A stretch of 64,000 nucleotides of DNA from Phymatolithon calcareum (lineage: Eukaryota > Rhodophyta > Florideophyceae > Hapalidiales), in assembly GCA_977006965.1 (NCBI GenBank), contig OZ345362.1:1984001-2048000 (forward strand), in the 5' to 3' direction. Positions within the stretch are counted from its first letter, which is position 1. Every line of letters begins with the position of its first letter. Shown piece after piece: positions 22,163 to 33,421 of the stretch. Both the position numbers and the translations under genes were made by a program. Under the pieces are notes generated by a model. That model was not told the DNA's origin. It ran no database searches and worked only from the letters and a program-made list of their open reading frames with translations.

Positions 22163-22600
22163 CTAAGATAGGACCATGCAATTCACAGTTCGAATTGCAG
22201 TGCAGCTAGATGGGCTGGATTTGCTGACAATAGACCAACATTCGTGACTGGGGACCAAGTTTCCGCTTCGTTGAAGGTCTCCACAGTTCAGGGGTGTACT
22301 CTGAACCCTACAATAGGCTTCATCTCCATCGATGACTTGATCATAGACAGTGCTGGTTTGCATCGTCAGAGGAACCACTTGGTGAGCAATGAGGGTTGAC
22401 TCCAAGATGTCCCTTCTGGCAAGATCGTCCACCGAGTCATTTAAGCCGCGGAAGACTGACTCGTGATCCAAATGCTTTTACTGGTACAGTCGCCTCTCAA
22501 AAGAACAATTGTTGTTCCATCAGATGCCACAGTTTCCGGATCATTTCGGCTTACCTGGGCTGCTCATGCGGGGCACCTTTGTAGCTGCAGCTGTCCATAG
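22163..22600 (-). mobile_element. LINE RNase H remnant, minus strand
   Basis: The minus strand reads a phrase like AEMIRKLWHLMEQQ, then after shifts NDSVDDLARRDILES. These correspond to GEMIRKLWSLVEQLMPQ and NDAADELGRRDM in the copy at 12,868-13,480. It is the 3' part of an RNase H domain of the same non-LTR family and is dead. Confidence 0.6.
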
Positions 22601-22627
22601 AGCACCGAGCCCGATAGATGATTATCT

Positions 22628-23235
22628 GAGCTAGTTTTAGCTCCCGCTGTATCTAACTGAGCAAATTAATCGCTCAAAAGGCTCTACAACCGTAGAGCCT
22701 TTGATATTTGTATGGAAATTAAAGTAGCTCTGGATAGGCGCGCTGACCCGACCGAACGGACCACAAGAGACAAAGGGCAAAGATTCCGGCGCGGGCGTCC
22801 GTGCCCGCGCCGGCGCAAGTGGCCGCAGCAGTAATGCTGCGCAACGCGATTCTTCTGACGGTAATTCCGTCGGAAATAGATCGCGCTATCGCGAACACGC
22901 TCGCCTGGGACTCGACAAATCGAGAACTTGCCACGCTCGAAATGCCAGACCCAACTCCGCCGTCGCTGGATTTCTAAGAAATCTTGCGAATTTAAGCGGA
23001 TTTGATACAGGCCGGTTATGTTAACCGGTCCGGCTACCCGTGCACCTGTGCGTCATATTCCAGAGAATACCTAAAATACCAGCGGTATGCCGCTGCCAGC
23101 AGAGCGTCTATAGAGACGATGTCAACGCCCTTAATCAATAGGGACTTACGCGAGTACCGCGCTACGTGCCATGCGCGGTTACGACATGCTATCGGATCAG
23201 CTGTCAAACGAGCTCGGTGCACTGATCACCGAGCT
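22628..23235 (+). other. Dense array of perfect stem-loops (structured RNA/DNA segment)
   Basis: About twelve perfect, mutually unrelated hairpins follow one another. Arms: 22,628-22,633/22,638-22,643 (6 bp); 22,677-22,687/22,692-22,702 (11); 22,786-22,796/22,803-22,813 (11); 22,824-22,830/22,835-22,841 (7); 22,853-22,861/22,867-22,875 (9 with one G-U, itself inside a 5-bp pair); 22,911-22,915/22,920-22,924 (5); 22,969-22,974/22,978-22,983 (6); 23,012-23,018/23,022-23,028 (7); 23,080-23,085/23,090-23,095 (6); 23,105-23,109/23,114-23,118 (5); 23,056-type weak ones omitted; 23,156-23,162/23,173-23,179 (7); 23,211-23,219/23,227-23,235 (9). Loops are mostly 3-7 nt. The GC content is raised and two frames are open across 22,741-22,976. 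Downstream it joins the tail repeat at 23,300-23,455, so it is probably the body of that element. I do not recognise the RNA. Confidence 0.6.
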
Positions 23236-23320
23236 GCAAAATGTGGCACAAAGAACACACAATGACGCCTCGCTACCGTGGGTCGTCTACGGCGAACAAT
23301 ACAGGAGTTCTGCAATTTAG
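23236..23320 (+). pseudogene. End of an unassigned element ORF
   Basis: A frame open from 23,135 includes MRGYDMLSDQLSNELGALI and a helical LQNVAQRTHNDA part and stops with TAG at 23,318, directly before the conserved tail repeat. About 60 residues are visible. It may be the C-terminus of the protein encoded by the hairpin-rich element. No family is recognised. Confidence 0.3.
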
Positions 23321-23455
23321 ATGGGATATCTGAGATCCTAAGTTTTTCCGCCCGCCTCTCTGGCGGTGCGCTTTCGTAAGCTACACAAAGGTAGGTAGCA
23401 ACTGAGGAAGCCTTGCCCCTATCTTCGGAAGTCTGTGGGGCTTTTAAATAAACTT
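23300..23455 (+). repeat. Dispersed 3'-tail repeat, copy 1
   Basis: This matches 44,196-44,345 over about 150 bp (shared TATCTGAGATCCTAA, GCAACTGA, GAAGTCTGTGGGGCTTTTAA) and a split copy at 34,990-35,037 plus 35,324-35,362. It ends in GGCTTTTAAATAAA, a combined tail and polyadenylation signal. A CCGCC/GGCGG hairpin and a GCTT/AAGC hairpin lie inside. The fixed 3' end and variable 5' limits suit a retroposed transcript. Confidence 0.8.
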
Positions 23456-23516
23456 GAAAGGAAAAAAACTATACAATTCTGAATAAGGTAACGGACAAAG
23501 CTCGATGCTAGTATAA

Positions 23517-23597
23517 TGCGATTAGAAAGGTGCCGACTTTCCTCAAGTTGGGACACATGGTACCTTCTCAATAAATCCTCTAAATTACGACTACGAG
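23517..23597 (+). repeat. Retroposon 3' end, family of 355-503
   Basis: It shares GAAAGGTGCC, TTGGGACACA and TCAATAAATCC with the copies at 424-500 (same strand) and 35,038-35,110 (opposite strand). I found no clear target duplication around this one. A 14-base poly-C run follows at 23,623-23,636. The stretch 23,637-23,780 shows a short open frame of no recognised kind. Confidence 0.75.
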
Positions 23598-23892
23598 CTC
23601 TCAAGTGGGCAAATCGGCTCTTCCCCCCCCCCCCCCGAGAAGTACAATTCAGCTCGAACACAGCTTCGGAAGCAAAGCTCCGCAGTACCTGTCCACTTTG
23701 GAAAACCTGTTGATCAAGACTCTTCTCAACGACCAGGAAATCACCGATACAGAAGGAGCCCTAGATGAATTGAACTAGTTTAGCATCCAGTTGAAATTGG
23801 AGATATTTGGGGATTAATGTTGATACTATGTTCCAATGTCAAGACGTAAGCAGAATTGAAGTTAAGCAGCAACACTCAACGAGGCCGTACAA

Positions 23893-23945
23893 GGCAATTG
23901 ATCTTTTAGTTACTGCAACAGGTAATAGCAGTGCTGCTCCGATGG
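23893..23945 (+). repeat. Short dispersed repeat (mate at 8,594)
   Basis: Mate of the repeat described at 8,594-8,646. Just upstream GAAGTTAAGC resembles box A of 5S rRNA genes, but the spacing to GATGGGT is wrong for a 5S gene. Confidence 0.45.
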
Positions 23946-23949
23946 GTAT

Positions 23950-24180
23950 TTGGTATTTTTGAAGCAAATATTTACTTAAAGCCCTTAGTAACACTCCTAA
24001 GACCGTACGGGACCAGCTTTTCGGAACTTGTTCATTTTAGTATATCTCCTGGTCCCTAGTACAGGGACTCGTCGTTTTCCATGTTCTCGATTCTGGTGTC
24101 GCTGTAGAGTAGTAGGGAGTTTAATGCCTTTTCCGTTGTTAACTTTCTCCGGAGTCCAGTTCATACTTTGTTAGGGCATA
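23950..24180 (-). mobile_element. LINE 3'-untranslated remnant, minus strand
   Basis: The plus strand carries CCTAAGACCGTACGGGACCA, TATATCTCCTGGTCCCTAGT and CAGGGACTCGTCGTTTTCCA, almost identical to 13,595-13,790 and partly to 46,050-46,165. It reads 5' to 3' on the minus strand and ends with AAGGGCTTTAAGTAAATA. Almost no coding part remains. Confidence 0.7.
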
Positions 24181-24292
24181 TCATAATATGCCCATTATTT
24201 GGTATGCTACCGAGGTGTCTTTACGCAATAAAAAATGATATGGGCCATGATGGCCCCTGAAACATAATAATATTATGTCATATTATGATATT
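24174..24292. repeat. Small inverted-repeat (MITE-like) element
   Basis: TATCATAATATG near 24,178-24,189 and its exact reverse complement CATATTATGATA near 24,279-24,290 bracket about 90 bp. The left end is itself a palindrome, GGGCATAT-CATA-ATATGCCC. The size suits a miniature transposon, but no target duplication is clear. Confidence 0.45.
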
Positions 24293-25423
24293 TATCCTGG
24301 CACACGGACAATATCCTGTGATCCCGCAAGCACTCACGTCCCGGTATTCCGTTTCTCTATTTTTGACCGGCGTCGGGGATTAATTCTCAATGCTCGTTTC
24401 TCAAACCGCTTCGCTGGTGGACAGCGGACGAGTTGTTTTCGTTTCGCCGCTCATCGCGCAAGTTTCGCTTAGTCGCACATGCTTCCCGACATGCTGGGCC
24501 ACCTTAATGTTGTGTCACATTCCATGCGCTTAGCAATGATTCTGAGCCATCACGGGCGCACATCGGGGTTTCGGTTTGGAAAAATGCATCGCCGAGTGTT
24601 CCCTCCTTTCGAACTCAAATGGTACTAATGGAAGCCGTCGCGAAGCTTCTCCACTCACTCACACCACACCACTGTCATTTTTCTCGGTCAGCACCGTATG
24701 TCAGAAGAAGGTGATTGTGATAGCGATGGCGTTGGAATCGCACGCAGAAGGAACTCAAGGAATTTGCGTTGGTTCGCTACTTTACAAGCTCCCAGATACG
24801 GGTTCCTACGATTACCACGTCAGTCAACACTTCAATTCGAGGAGGAATTACCGCGCAGTAGAAAACCGCATTGGCGAATAAGATGAACCAAGATTCAAGG
24901 TCTCTCGAAATTCTCAGGCACCTCGTGTGTGTTCTTGAATGTTCCTAACGGATGAATATGAAAAGGATACAGCAAGACAAAATTAATTTTCCAAGAATGC
25001 TTTCTGAGTCTCTTCACACTGCTCAGTGCTTATGATTTTTATTGGAACGGAAAAATCTCACATACGTAGATGTGGATTTCAGCCAATCAGCGCATTGCCA
25101 TTTCGCAATCGAATGTGGCGGCGGATGCAATGCAGCAAAAAATATCCGAAATTCATATCTCTAATCGATCGATGATCGCCTCTCGGAGCTTAGTGAAGTA
25201 TTTGTGAAAAATCCGCGTCCAAGCTACGCCCCCAATTGAGAACTCGAAGACCTGATTGGATAGGGTCGATGTTTGCAGATGTCGAAGTGAGCAAGGCGCC
25301 ATCTCTCTGTCCAGCTTCTTTGAGCGACCCATTTTTGGTGGCACTTCCACACGATCTGGGGCGTCGGCGCGACCATAATCTAAGTGGCTCTGCATGGATC
25401 ACACCAGAATAACTTGAACCGGT
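24293..25423. other. Intergenic, nothing recognised
   Basis: Short frames without recognisable motifs. The last few hundred bases are upstream DNA of the GARP/Myb gene. Confidence 0.4.
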
Positions 25424-26728
25424 ATGCTGCGGAACTCGCGCATCTACCCTCCGAACACAATGTTCAATGACGAGCACTCTCCGCGAGTCCGCAGTAATTC
25501 CGCTCCCTTCCCGCAGCCGTTGCAACCGTCCGCACAGGTAAATCCCCAGATCATCTACCTCCCCTCCCCATCAGCGCGGACGGGAAAACCAGTGCTTGAA
25601 GCCCCCACGGTGTTTCCGCCAAGCTCCGCATCCATGCCGACCGCCGTAGGCATTCCACCAAACCCTACACCGCTTTACTATTCCTCCACCCCCACAGTGG
25701 CAGCAGCTTATATCAATGGCCTGGTCCATGACCATCGCCCATTGCCGCACTCCCCACACCCGCGGCCGTTGCCTTCGCCACACTCGCCGCACTCGCCGCA
25801 CTCGCTGCACTCAATGTATCGCCCACCCGTTGCGCCTGCCCCGCTCGTTTACCCAACCGCTGCTCCACACCATGCTCATTTCGCAGCTTCGCATGACTTT
25901 TCACTAGCACAGCACCATGCTCAACCACCTCCGGCACCGTCGTACCAGCCCTTTGCACCAGGACCTTCGGCACCACCGGCATATCCTGTGTATTATCCCT
26001 ATGCCGCTCCACCGGCTCCAAAACCACCGCCATCTTACATATACCCTGGCTACGTTTATCCTTCCGCACCTTACGGCCTGCACTACGGTTCACCACTTTC
26101 AGACCCGTCGGCACAGCACGTGCCCACCTGGCCGCCTCATAACACCACGCCGTCAAAGACCGCTTGTATCAATTCGTGTTGCAAACCGTTGGAGCATCCA
26201 GGGTCGTCCACTTCACAACCGGCGCCCGTCTGTAAGCAGCCATGCTGCGCCGCACGCATCTCCGCTCCGGGCAAGCCGACCCATCGGTTTTCGACGGAGC
26301 AGGTTGATCACGTTCCTAATGGACCGTCTCCAATGATGTTCAAGGGCGACACGCGCAGAAGAAGATTGCAATGGACCGATGACCTGCATCGCAAGTTTCT
26401 TAAGGCCTATAATGAGATTGGACCTGATATCGCGGTCCCTAAAACTCTCATGATTGCTATGAATGTACCCGGAATCACGCGGGAGAATATAGCTAGCCAT
26501 TTGCAAAAGTACCGCAAGAGCATCCGCAAGCAACAAGCGGCTCCTCTGGTGGCCGGGGATGAGCGTAATCGGAAGAATGAGGAGCGCGGGGCGGTTACAA
26601 TGGGTCGTAAGCAAGGTGAGAACAGTCGGAAGGGTGAAAAGCGCAGTTTGAAGCAGCATGGAGACTTTCGACAGGATGACAGTCGCGGTAAAGGAGATGC
26701 AGATAAGGGAACAGGGAAGAGCGGTTAG
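25424..26728 (+). CDS. GARP/Myb-related (SHAQKYF-type) transcription factor
   Basis: Single-exon, 434 residues from ATG 25,424; an in-frame ATG twelve codons on (about 25,460) is an alternative start. Residues 1-240 are proline/serine/tyrosine/histidine-rich and look disordered, with short PHSPHS repeats. A cysteine cluster follows (SCC, CKQPCCAA; about 245-285). The DNA-binding domain is at about 310-370: RRRLQWTDDLHRKFLKAY to ENIASHLQKYRK, the single GARP/Myb-like helix-turn-helix with the SHLQKYR hallmark that in plants and algae defines ARR-B, GLK and PHR-type regulators. A lysine/arginine-rich tail ends the protein. No receiver domain or coiled coil is visible, so a subfamily cannot be named. 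A nuclear DNA-binding role is family knowledge. Confidence 0.88.
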   Translation: MLRNSRIYPPNTMFNDEHSPRVRSNSAPFPQPLQPSAQVNPQIIYLPSPSARTGKPVLEAPTVFPPSSASMPTAVGIPPNPTPLYYSSTPTVAAAYINGLVHDHRPLPHSPHPRPLPSPHSPHSPHSLHSMYRPPVAPAPLVYPTAAPHHAHFAASHDFSLAQHHAQPPPAPSYQPFAPGPSAPPAYPVYYPYAAPPAPKPPPSYIYPGYVYPSAPYGLHYGSPLSDPSAQHVPTWPPHNTTPSKTACINSCCKPLEHPGSSTSQPAPVCKQPCCAARISAPGKPTHRFSTEQVDHVPNGPSPMMFKGDTRRRRLQWTDDLHRKFLKAYNEIGPDIAVPKTLMIAMNVPGITRENIASHLQKYRKSIRKQQAAPLVAGDERNRKNEERGAVTMGRKQGENSRKGEKRSLKQHGDFRQDDSRGKGDADKGTGKSG

Positions 26729-29700
26729 AATGTACGGCAGAGAGATTAACATTTTTATTTCTAGGATGAACGCACATTGCTCCCCTGATTGTCGAAGAAG
26801 AAGAAAACGTCTAGATCTTTATTTAGCTGAATTGTAATGGTAGGAAATAGAAGACCCTTGTGCTTGTGTAGACACCGATGTTCCTCACCAACTACCAGCT
26901 CAAACTGACGGACTGGTCGGGCGACTGGTACAGTCGGGAGCAGAAAATGTCAGCGGATCATTAGGAAAGCTTCGTAGTTTGCAAACAGGGTGATGTATCA
27001 TTCACGAATTCCGAAAAGTGGCCATCTGTTTTATATTTGCATTCCTAGTGTACTAGAAGAGCATGTTTTTGTAACAACTTTTCAATCTGATAATCGGATC
27101 AAAGTACGAAATCCATCCAGATGCGAGAACCAGTGAAGTTTCTCTTCTCGTCGTAGATTTTGTGATCAGGTCACCCCAACATCGCTACTACAGCGGCAAT
27201 GATCTTGTTTCCTCCGTTCATACTCTAACATATCAAGCAGCACTGTGATTCTTCGGTAGTTACTAGCTCTGTGAGACACGATGAAACACGAAGCGGCTCT
27301 GACTTAAGCGCGACACAGAGAAGTGCACCTCTGTTTTCTTCTTCAGTGGGCTTTTTTGTGGCACTGTGTCGTGCGACACGCCAATGCAGCCTACATCTCA
27401 GTCAAGCTTTGAACATAGCGGGTACCTTCGCTCCTGGAGATGCGTCGAAATTTTTCATAGTAATTCATGTTCTTTCCTCATCAGAACGATGTTGCTTCAG
27501 AATCCGACTACTAGACGGTCCTGGATCAGCGATGGACCACAGGGGCAGGGACGCTCTGCGTCAGACAGCTTCTAAAACACGACGCTGAACTGATGACGGA
27601 ATCTTTCGTTTCCCTGGTTTCATGCATGCAGTTCATGTTCGAAAGATCCGGGAGATTCGAGAGAAGGCCCATACGGACCTCTAAGAATCTCGTCGCCATA
27701 TTCAGGGAGATTGTGTATACCAAGCGAATGAAAGACCCTTGCCGGCTACTCCGGCCCTTGTATGCCGGAGTCGTTTCAGATTGCGTGCGCCCTGCGTGAA
27801 CGTAACGAAATTGCATACTCTGATTGCCACTTGGTTTTGCGTCGGAAAATATCTATTGAACTTGGAGATTGTGCGAAAGGGGCCCTACAGCAACCTAGCT
27901 TCCATCATAGAAGTGGTATACTTCATGGGATACGAAAGCATCTTCTTCCATGAACGCTGTACGATCCGCATCCGTACTGGTCTTCTCCTCACCAAGGAGT
28001 TTTCATGTTGTAGATTCTGTAGGTTCGGCGGTGTACTGAATTACGTAGGTTCTTGTCTAGCGATTATCTTCAAGATGCCCTTCTGGGTTGCTTTTCTCAA
28101 GGATCATTTACTTGATCGACGCAATGCCACTATTTCTCCGTTTTCCATTTGCTATGCCTACACCAGCAATGTGTGAGAGGAGCATCTAAGAGAACAATGT
28201 CTTGGCGTGAGCAGTTGTGGACAAGTGGATGACGTCCACCTGAGGGGTATGACAATCGTCCTTGACGGGCATTTTCTTTTCAGATTAAAATCTGCGAGAA
28301 ATGCCGGCACGTCCTTGACGGACCCGTTAGGGACGTTTAAAAACCGAAACACTACGTGTAGATTTTTACACGTGCGCAAGGTCCAATCATATTGGTACTG
28401 AAGTTTTGGGGGGCACCGGAATTCTCGAGAATCTTTTCTGTGGACCAGTTGCTGTGCTCACAATTCGAATTGCGCCACACAAATACAGAACCGTGCTAGT
28501 TCTACCTGACAGTGTAAGATTTTGCCTAGAATTTCAGACAAAAGTATTTGCGCTGCAGCAGAGCGTTCGTCCGATGCATTCGCTGTGGACACACCCTGTG
28601 CCTGCACGAAACTGGTGGTCGAACCGCTTGACACAGGTGTAAGACAATCAAAACGGTTAATGCCCCTTGAAGTCCGTCACGCACAACGCTCAAGGGAAAG
28701 TAACTGACGCAGAAGACCGTTTGTGCCCAATGTAATCATGATTCTACCATAAAGCAGCTTGAAAGGCCTGGCGATTGGTGCTTCGAAACGATTTAGTCAT
28801 TGACCACTGACTGCCCACTGAGTAACGGACATCACGGTGCTGCAGAACCAACGTGTCAGCAAGAGCCATCATGGCTCGTGGCCCTGTTTCGATAGCTGAT
28901 TCACAGAACGACTTTAGTGTACTCTCTGTATGAGAGCAAGAACGGTACTCTTTGACATTAAAACAGAATATCTTTGCAATGTTTAATTGCATCTCGAAGA
29001 GGCAGTGTCCTGCAGGAATTGATATACGATTGAAGTAGGGACCCTTTCTTACTAGAAAACCGCCCTTTCCTTCCCTACACTCCACAATTGTGATGAAGAT
29101 CCCCTTCAATATCCGAATGTAAACGTGATTTGGGGGACCGCAACAGATATTCAATGTTCCGTGTCATTACTCACGACACGAAAGAACCTGGGCAGCCGGA
29201 ATGGGTCCTTCGTTCACTTGATGTACACAATATAGCAACGAGGCCGTTAAAGGCCCTTACGGACCATAAGATCTCACGGGCTATTAAGTTCTCCAGCAAT
29301 AGAAACCTTTTAATTGCTTCCCCTGCATTCCCACGAAAATTATGGAAGAATAAAAGGATCACATAGACTTAGGCACATATCTAAGAGAGTCGCCCCAATC
29401 TTGAAAGTAATTATACTTTTGACGGAGACTTCATGTCTCTTTCGATGTTGTTGCGCTCGAAGGGCTCTCAACCGGGGTGGTGGTTTTCCAAGGTTCAGGT
29501 TTTTATGGGTATGATGAAGGCACTGGCCAGTCGACTAGTAGGATTTAAGGCGCACATCTGGTACACACGTGTCTATTCTGCATATTCATATGTCAAAGTT
29601 ATTGGACAAGTCCGGCACGTGCGACCGGGGCAAGAGCACCGTGCCAGTGCCAGGCCTTATGCGGATTATCGTCTACAGTGCAAGCATCAGTGGTCGGGAG

Positions 29701-30059
29701 GAATGGCGAGATACGTCTTGGAATATGTGTGTATTGCTTTTTTATATTAAAATTTTTCTGTGTTCTGACTTTCACCCAAAGTGATGACCCATGCCAGAAA
29801 CGTCTTGCGGTGTATAGTAAAACCTTGTGTCAAGACGTCTTGAATTCTCGAGTTTCGCTTTGTCGAGTTTCCCATACTGCTCATCGTTCTGAACGTCGAC
29901 ATCAATCATTTTTCTCTAAGTTGATTTTGACGATATTCCTGAAAACCGTTATCATCTCAAACTGACCATCTGCGCAACTAAGAGTAACCTTGCTGTCCAC
30001 GTTTCTTACTCACAATTGACGGCAAAGTTTCAGGTGTGCTATGTTCCATAACTGTCGGG
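26729..30059. other. Long intergenic stretch, no gene recognised
   Basis: Open frames of 70-145 codons occur on both strands (27,739-28,176 plus; 28,744-29,154 minus), but none has a recognisable domain. A compound hairpin lies at about 28,268-28,316 (GGCATTT/AAATGCC outside, CAGATT/AATCTG inside). CGTCCTTGACGG occurs twice, near 28,257 and 28,309. Confidence 0.4.
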
Positions 30060-30830
30060 CAGTCTGCATTTTTTTAAAGTAGTATCTATTAAACGCTCTC
30101 AGTAACAATCTTGAGACTGCAAAGGAGATACGTTTCAGCTGTTACAGACTCGTAGCTTAGTATAACATTCATATATGATCCTTCCGGAAGTTGCACGTCG
30201 TGGCCCTAGCTGCAAAAACCCACTTCAGGGTATGGGAAAAGCTTGGAGTCCACTATTCGCTCATCGGCAGTTCGAGCTCGCAATTCTTATCCTTGGGTTT
30301 TCTATTCCATATCATCGTAAAAGACAATGGTAAAGAAGCGTAGCTGGTCCAGTGCTTCTTCTGTCATCTTGGTTTCTTCTCCGGTCAGCTGGTATCTGGA
30401 CAAATGATTTCCAACTGTGTCCATGAGCCTTGGTACGATTTCGCCAAATGTTTCTTCTACGAGTGTAGTGCTCAGTGGGGGAAATCTCCCAAAAGCCTAC
30501 TTCACTGTCAATTGACGATGTCGTACTTTCAGAAGCCTTAAGATCGCTGGAATTGATCCGAGGATATCATACGGTATTTTTCTGTTTGTCTCGAAGGATT
30601 TTCCTTCATCCTTGAAGAGTGATGCTTTTAGTGAGCTCGCTGAAATTCCGTGCTTGAGATACGCCAACGCCTTCTTGAACTGCTCATGCCTTAGCATTGC
30701 TGCCGTGTCCCGACATACCCATTGCAGTTCATCCACGTCTCTTGAGTCCCTTGGGACAGCCAGTAGGCTCTCTTTTCTCGCCTTGGCTCTCTCGAGCATT
30801 CTGAGCGCTAAAAGACAGTCCGCATTGCTT
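30060..30830 (-). mobile_element. LINE C-terminal remnant, minus strand
   Basis: The minus frame 30,497-30,799 ends in LGSIPAILRLLKVRHRQLTV, equivalent to YEIPAILRFTKVRNRQLAI in the 13.6-kb copy, and continues after a break into AFGRFPP. It begins with a lysine/arginine-rich helical part. The 3' end on the minus strand passes through GCGTTTAATAGATACTACTT. It is more diverged than the 42.7-kb copy and is inactive. Confidence 0.7.
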
Positions 30831-33216
30831 TATAGGGCCATATGTGAGCCCCATGACAACGGCGGTAGCTTTGTATACCAGAACTGCTTTGAGAATGTCC
30901 TAGCCCAGGACGACTCCTTAAATATGAGCTCCGACACAAATCAACTTTGATAGGGGGTTTCTGTAGCCCTTTTTGCCTCTACAAATCTGAAAAACTTTAA
31001 AATCGGTGGCGAAATCCACTGAAATATACAACTTTTAAGGCCATCTACAAACCCCCAAACTACGAAGCAGATACGCGAGTACCAGGAATGGATCCATATC
31101 AGGAACATTTAGAGGACCCCTAGATGTTGAATAATGTACACTTTATGTAATTCGAATAACCTGCAATAAACAAACAAACAACCTTCACAACTGAGGGGTT
31201 TCGTTTTTCGTTTAATTTTCGACGGTGCGGTACACATAAGGGGCTTTCTTCACAGTACGCAAAAGTAAGACACTGATCGCGATAGAACAGGGTTAACACC
31301 TTGAATACTCACCCGTATAATTACAACTAAAACTGACGAAAATGGCTGTAGGCCGCAGCTGACATAGTCTTAGTTTTCGCGCGAAGAGAAGCTCAGAAAT
31401 ATCAGCCTGTTGGTAGAGGTTCTCCGACACTACGGCAAATGCTAACCAGGCTTTCGGAGGCGGTTCCGTCCACTTTGCGCGAGATTTATGCCGAGCACAA
31501 GGCGTCCCTTCACCAGCGCCGGGGCAGAGCTAGTGACAATTTAATTGTTTGTAATTGCAATCGAGACATTCTAGTACAATACTATTGAAATAAAAAACCA
31601 GCTGCAATATTAATTGCAGCATCTGGCAAGCTGACAATACAAAGTGCAATACCGAAAATAGAAATTACAATATCCAAGAAACTATCAATACTAATTGTAA
31701 TACCCCTTACGAGTTTGAAGTATTGTTAGCAATACTTGACAAGAATTACTGCCTAAAACGCATTTAATAACACATTACAAAGTCGTGTACGGAATCAACA
31801 AGCACACAAACACATCATTCTGGCACTTTAAAAGAGCTACGTAATCTTTCTTTCATAATTGCGGAAGATCGATCAATCGGAAGGCGAGCGCCGAAAGCTG
31901 TTCTGCAACAGTTTCTCATTGCTCAGAAATTTGAGTATATCTAAGGGTCTCTCACAGCATAGCTCTTCCACAGTTTTTGTACCCACTAGCTACGTAATCG
32001 TTCTTCAGGTGCCATTCTTCAGTCATCGATCGACAATGCGCGTTGTTCTTACTCCACGTGCATCCGCTTCTCCACTCTTTCAGTCCTTCCATCTCAACAG
32101 CTTCGGATACGTGTGCCCCATCCGAGAACCGTCGTTTGACCTTGAGAGAGATAAGCGATTAGAACATGATTGGGGTCATGCTCTTACGAACATCGGTTAG
32201 AATAAGCTTTGAAAGACTCCACAGGCGCCCAGCCTCAGTAACTGAACCAAACTTGACTGCGACTTTGTATTTACTACAAAGTTGCAGTTGATGTAATCGC
32301 TCTTGTCTTTCTCTTCAGGATGGCTGCCGCGCTCGATCTGGTCTATGATGCTAAGCCCATAAGCCGGGGGCTTATATTCGCCTTCGCCTTCAGGTTGGGG
32401 CTTCAGTAAACTCTGAACCGATCTATTCTCTTTGGCTGAAAGAAAAATGAACACTTTCAGTTGTATTTTTACTACGCAAAGTGCGTCGCGAACAGTCTAA
32501 GCTTCTGGTGCAATGTAATGAGTCCCAAGCGAGCAAGAGATGGAGTGGGTGACCGACTTCATGGCAATGGTCTTGAAACTATTTCGAATGTACATCAAGT
32601 GCGAGCCGAGCTTGCTGCACGCTCCGAGCTATCCGGTGAAATTATTAACCTTCTTAAGATGCTAATCAGTTCGGTCAATCGTTGAGTTGAACGACTCGTC
32701 CTCAAACACAGGCATAAGAGAGTCCCGCAGCACAGCCTTACACCTTGAAGCGAGTATCCCCCGCAATCCCTCTCCCCGAGATCGGTCTACAATTGGACAG
32801 GTTCGCTTGGCGTGCTCGCTTCGCAGAGGCATACAACACGCTCCAAGGTCGAGTTGCTTGATTAGAATCTACGTCATGGAAACGGTACCGGATCGACGAG
32901 GACGCTTCCATCCGGGCTTCGAGGACCCTGATTTCCTGTTACAGAGCATTTTCGCGGCTTCGAATGCGCAATCAAACCTTACGCAGGGTGCCGTCAAGTT
33001 TCTACTTTGTCGTCATCGCTGATCTCTATCTGGAAGTGTATCGGTTGGCGATGGGTGTTTCGGGACCTTACAGCCCCCCGAGTGCTACCAAAATGCGCCC
33101 AGGTTATGCCTGTATTGTGAGAGTTACGCCCAGCGTGCAGAATCTCGAGACTCGGGAGAATTTATAGCCCGTCACGTCGGCCTCAGAGCTAGATGGCTAC
33201 AACCTGTTAATAGGCA
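30831..33216. other. Intergenic, AT-rich GCAATA cluster
   Basis: No gene recognised. 31,540-31,740 is AT-rich and holds many GCAATA, AATTGCA and CAATACT units in both orientations. Frames at 31,859-32,200 plus, 32,197-32,454 minus and 32,687-33,022 plus lack recognisable motifs, and the last has no ATG. Confidence 0.4.
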
Positions 33217-33250
33217 CCCGAACAGCGGCCAACGTTGGCCGCCGTTCGGG
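33217..33250. repeat. Palindrome, 17-bp arms, no spacer
   Basis: CCCGAACAGCGGCCAAC (33,217-33,233) is followed directly by its reverse complement with one mismatch. It is GC-rich in an otherwise average region and lies about 170 bp before the pogo-like element. Confidence 0.85.
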
Positions 33251-33421
33251 CGCTTAACGAACTCCGAAACTATCGTCAGTTTGATCATGAATTTCCACAT
33301 GTGTTTTCAGGACTTACATCAACGCAAGATCCCGATACAATGAGCTACTCCGCATGGGTCGTAGATGGGAGTCCAGCTCGGAGGAGGATGCCTTCCCACT
33401 CGCACATATGATTTTCCATTG

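Noticed and set aside
23850-23945. 5S rRNA-like phrases GAAGTTAAGC and GATGGGT
   Set aside because: The spacing between them is about twice that in 5S rRNA and no 5S secondary structure could be built.
26213-26752. 179-codon minus-strand frame opposite the GARP/Myb gene
   Set aside because: It is antisense to the DNA-binding domain, with no motif or signal of its own.
27739-29154. Frames sharing VRKGPYFN/VRKGPYSN on opposite strands (27,739-28,176 plus; 28,744-29,154 minus)
   Set aside because: The likeness is limited to about eight residues and does not extend at DNA level, so it is probably chance.
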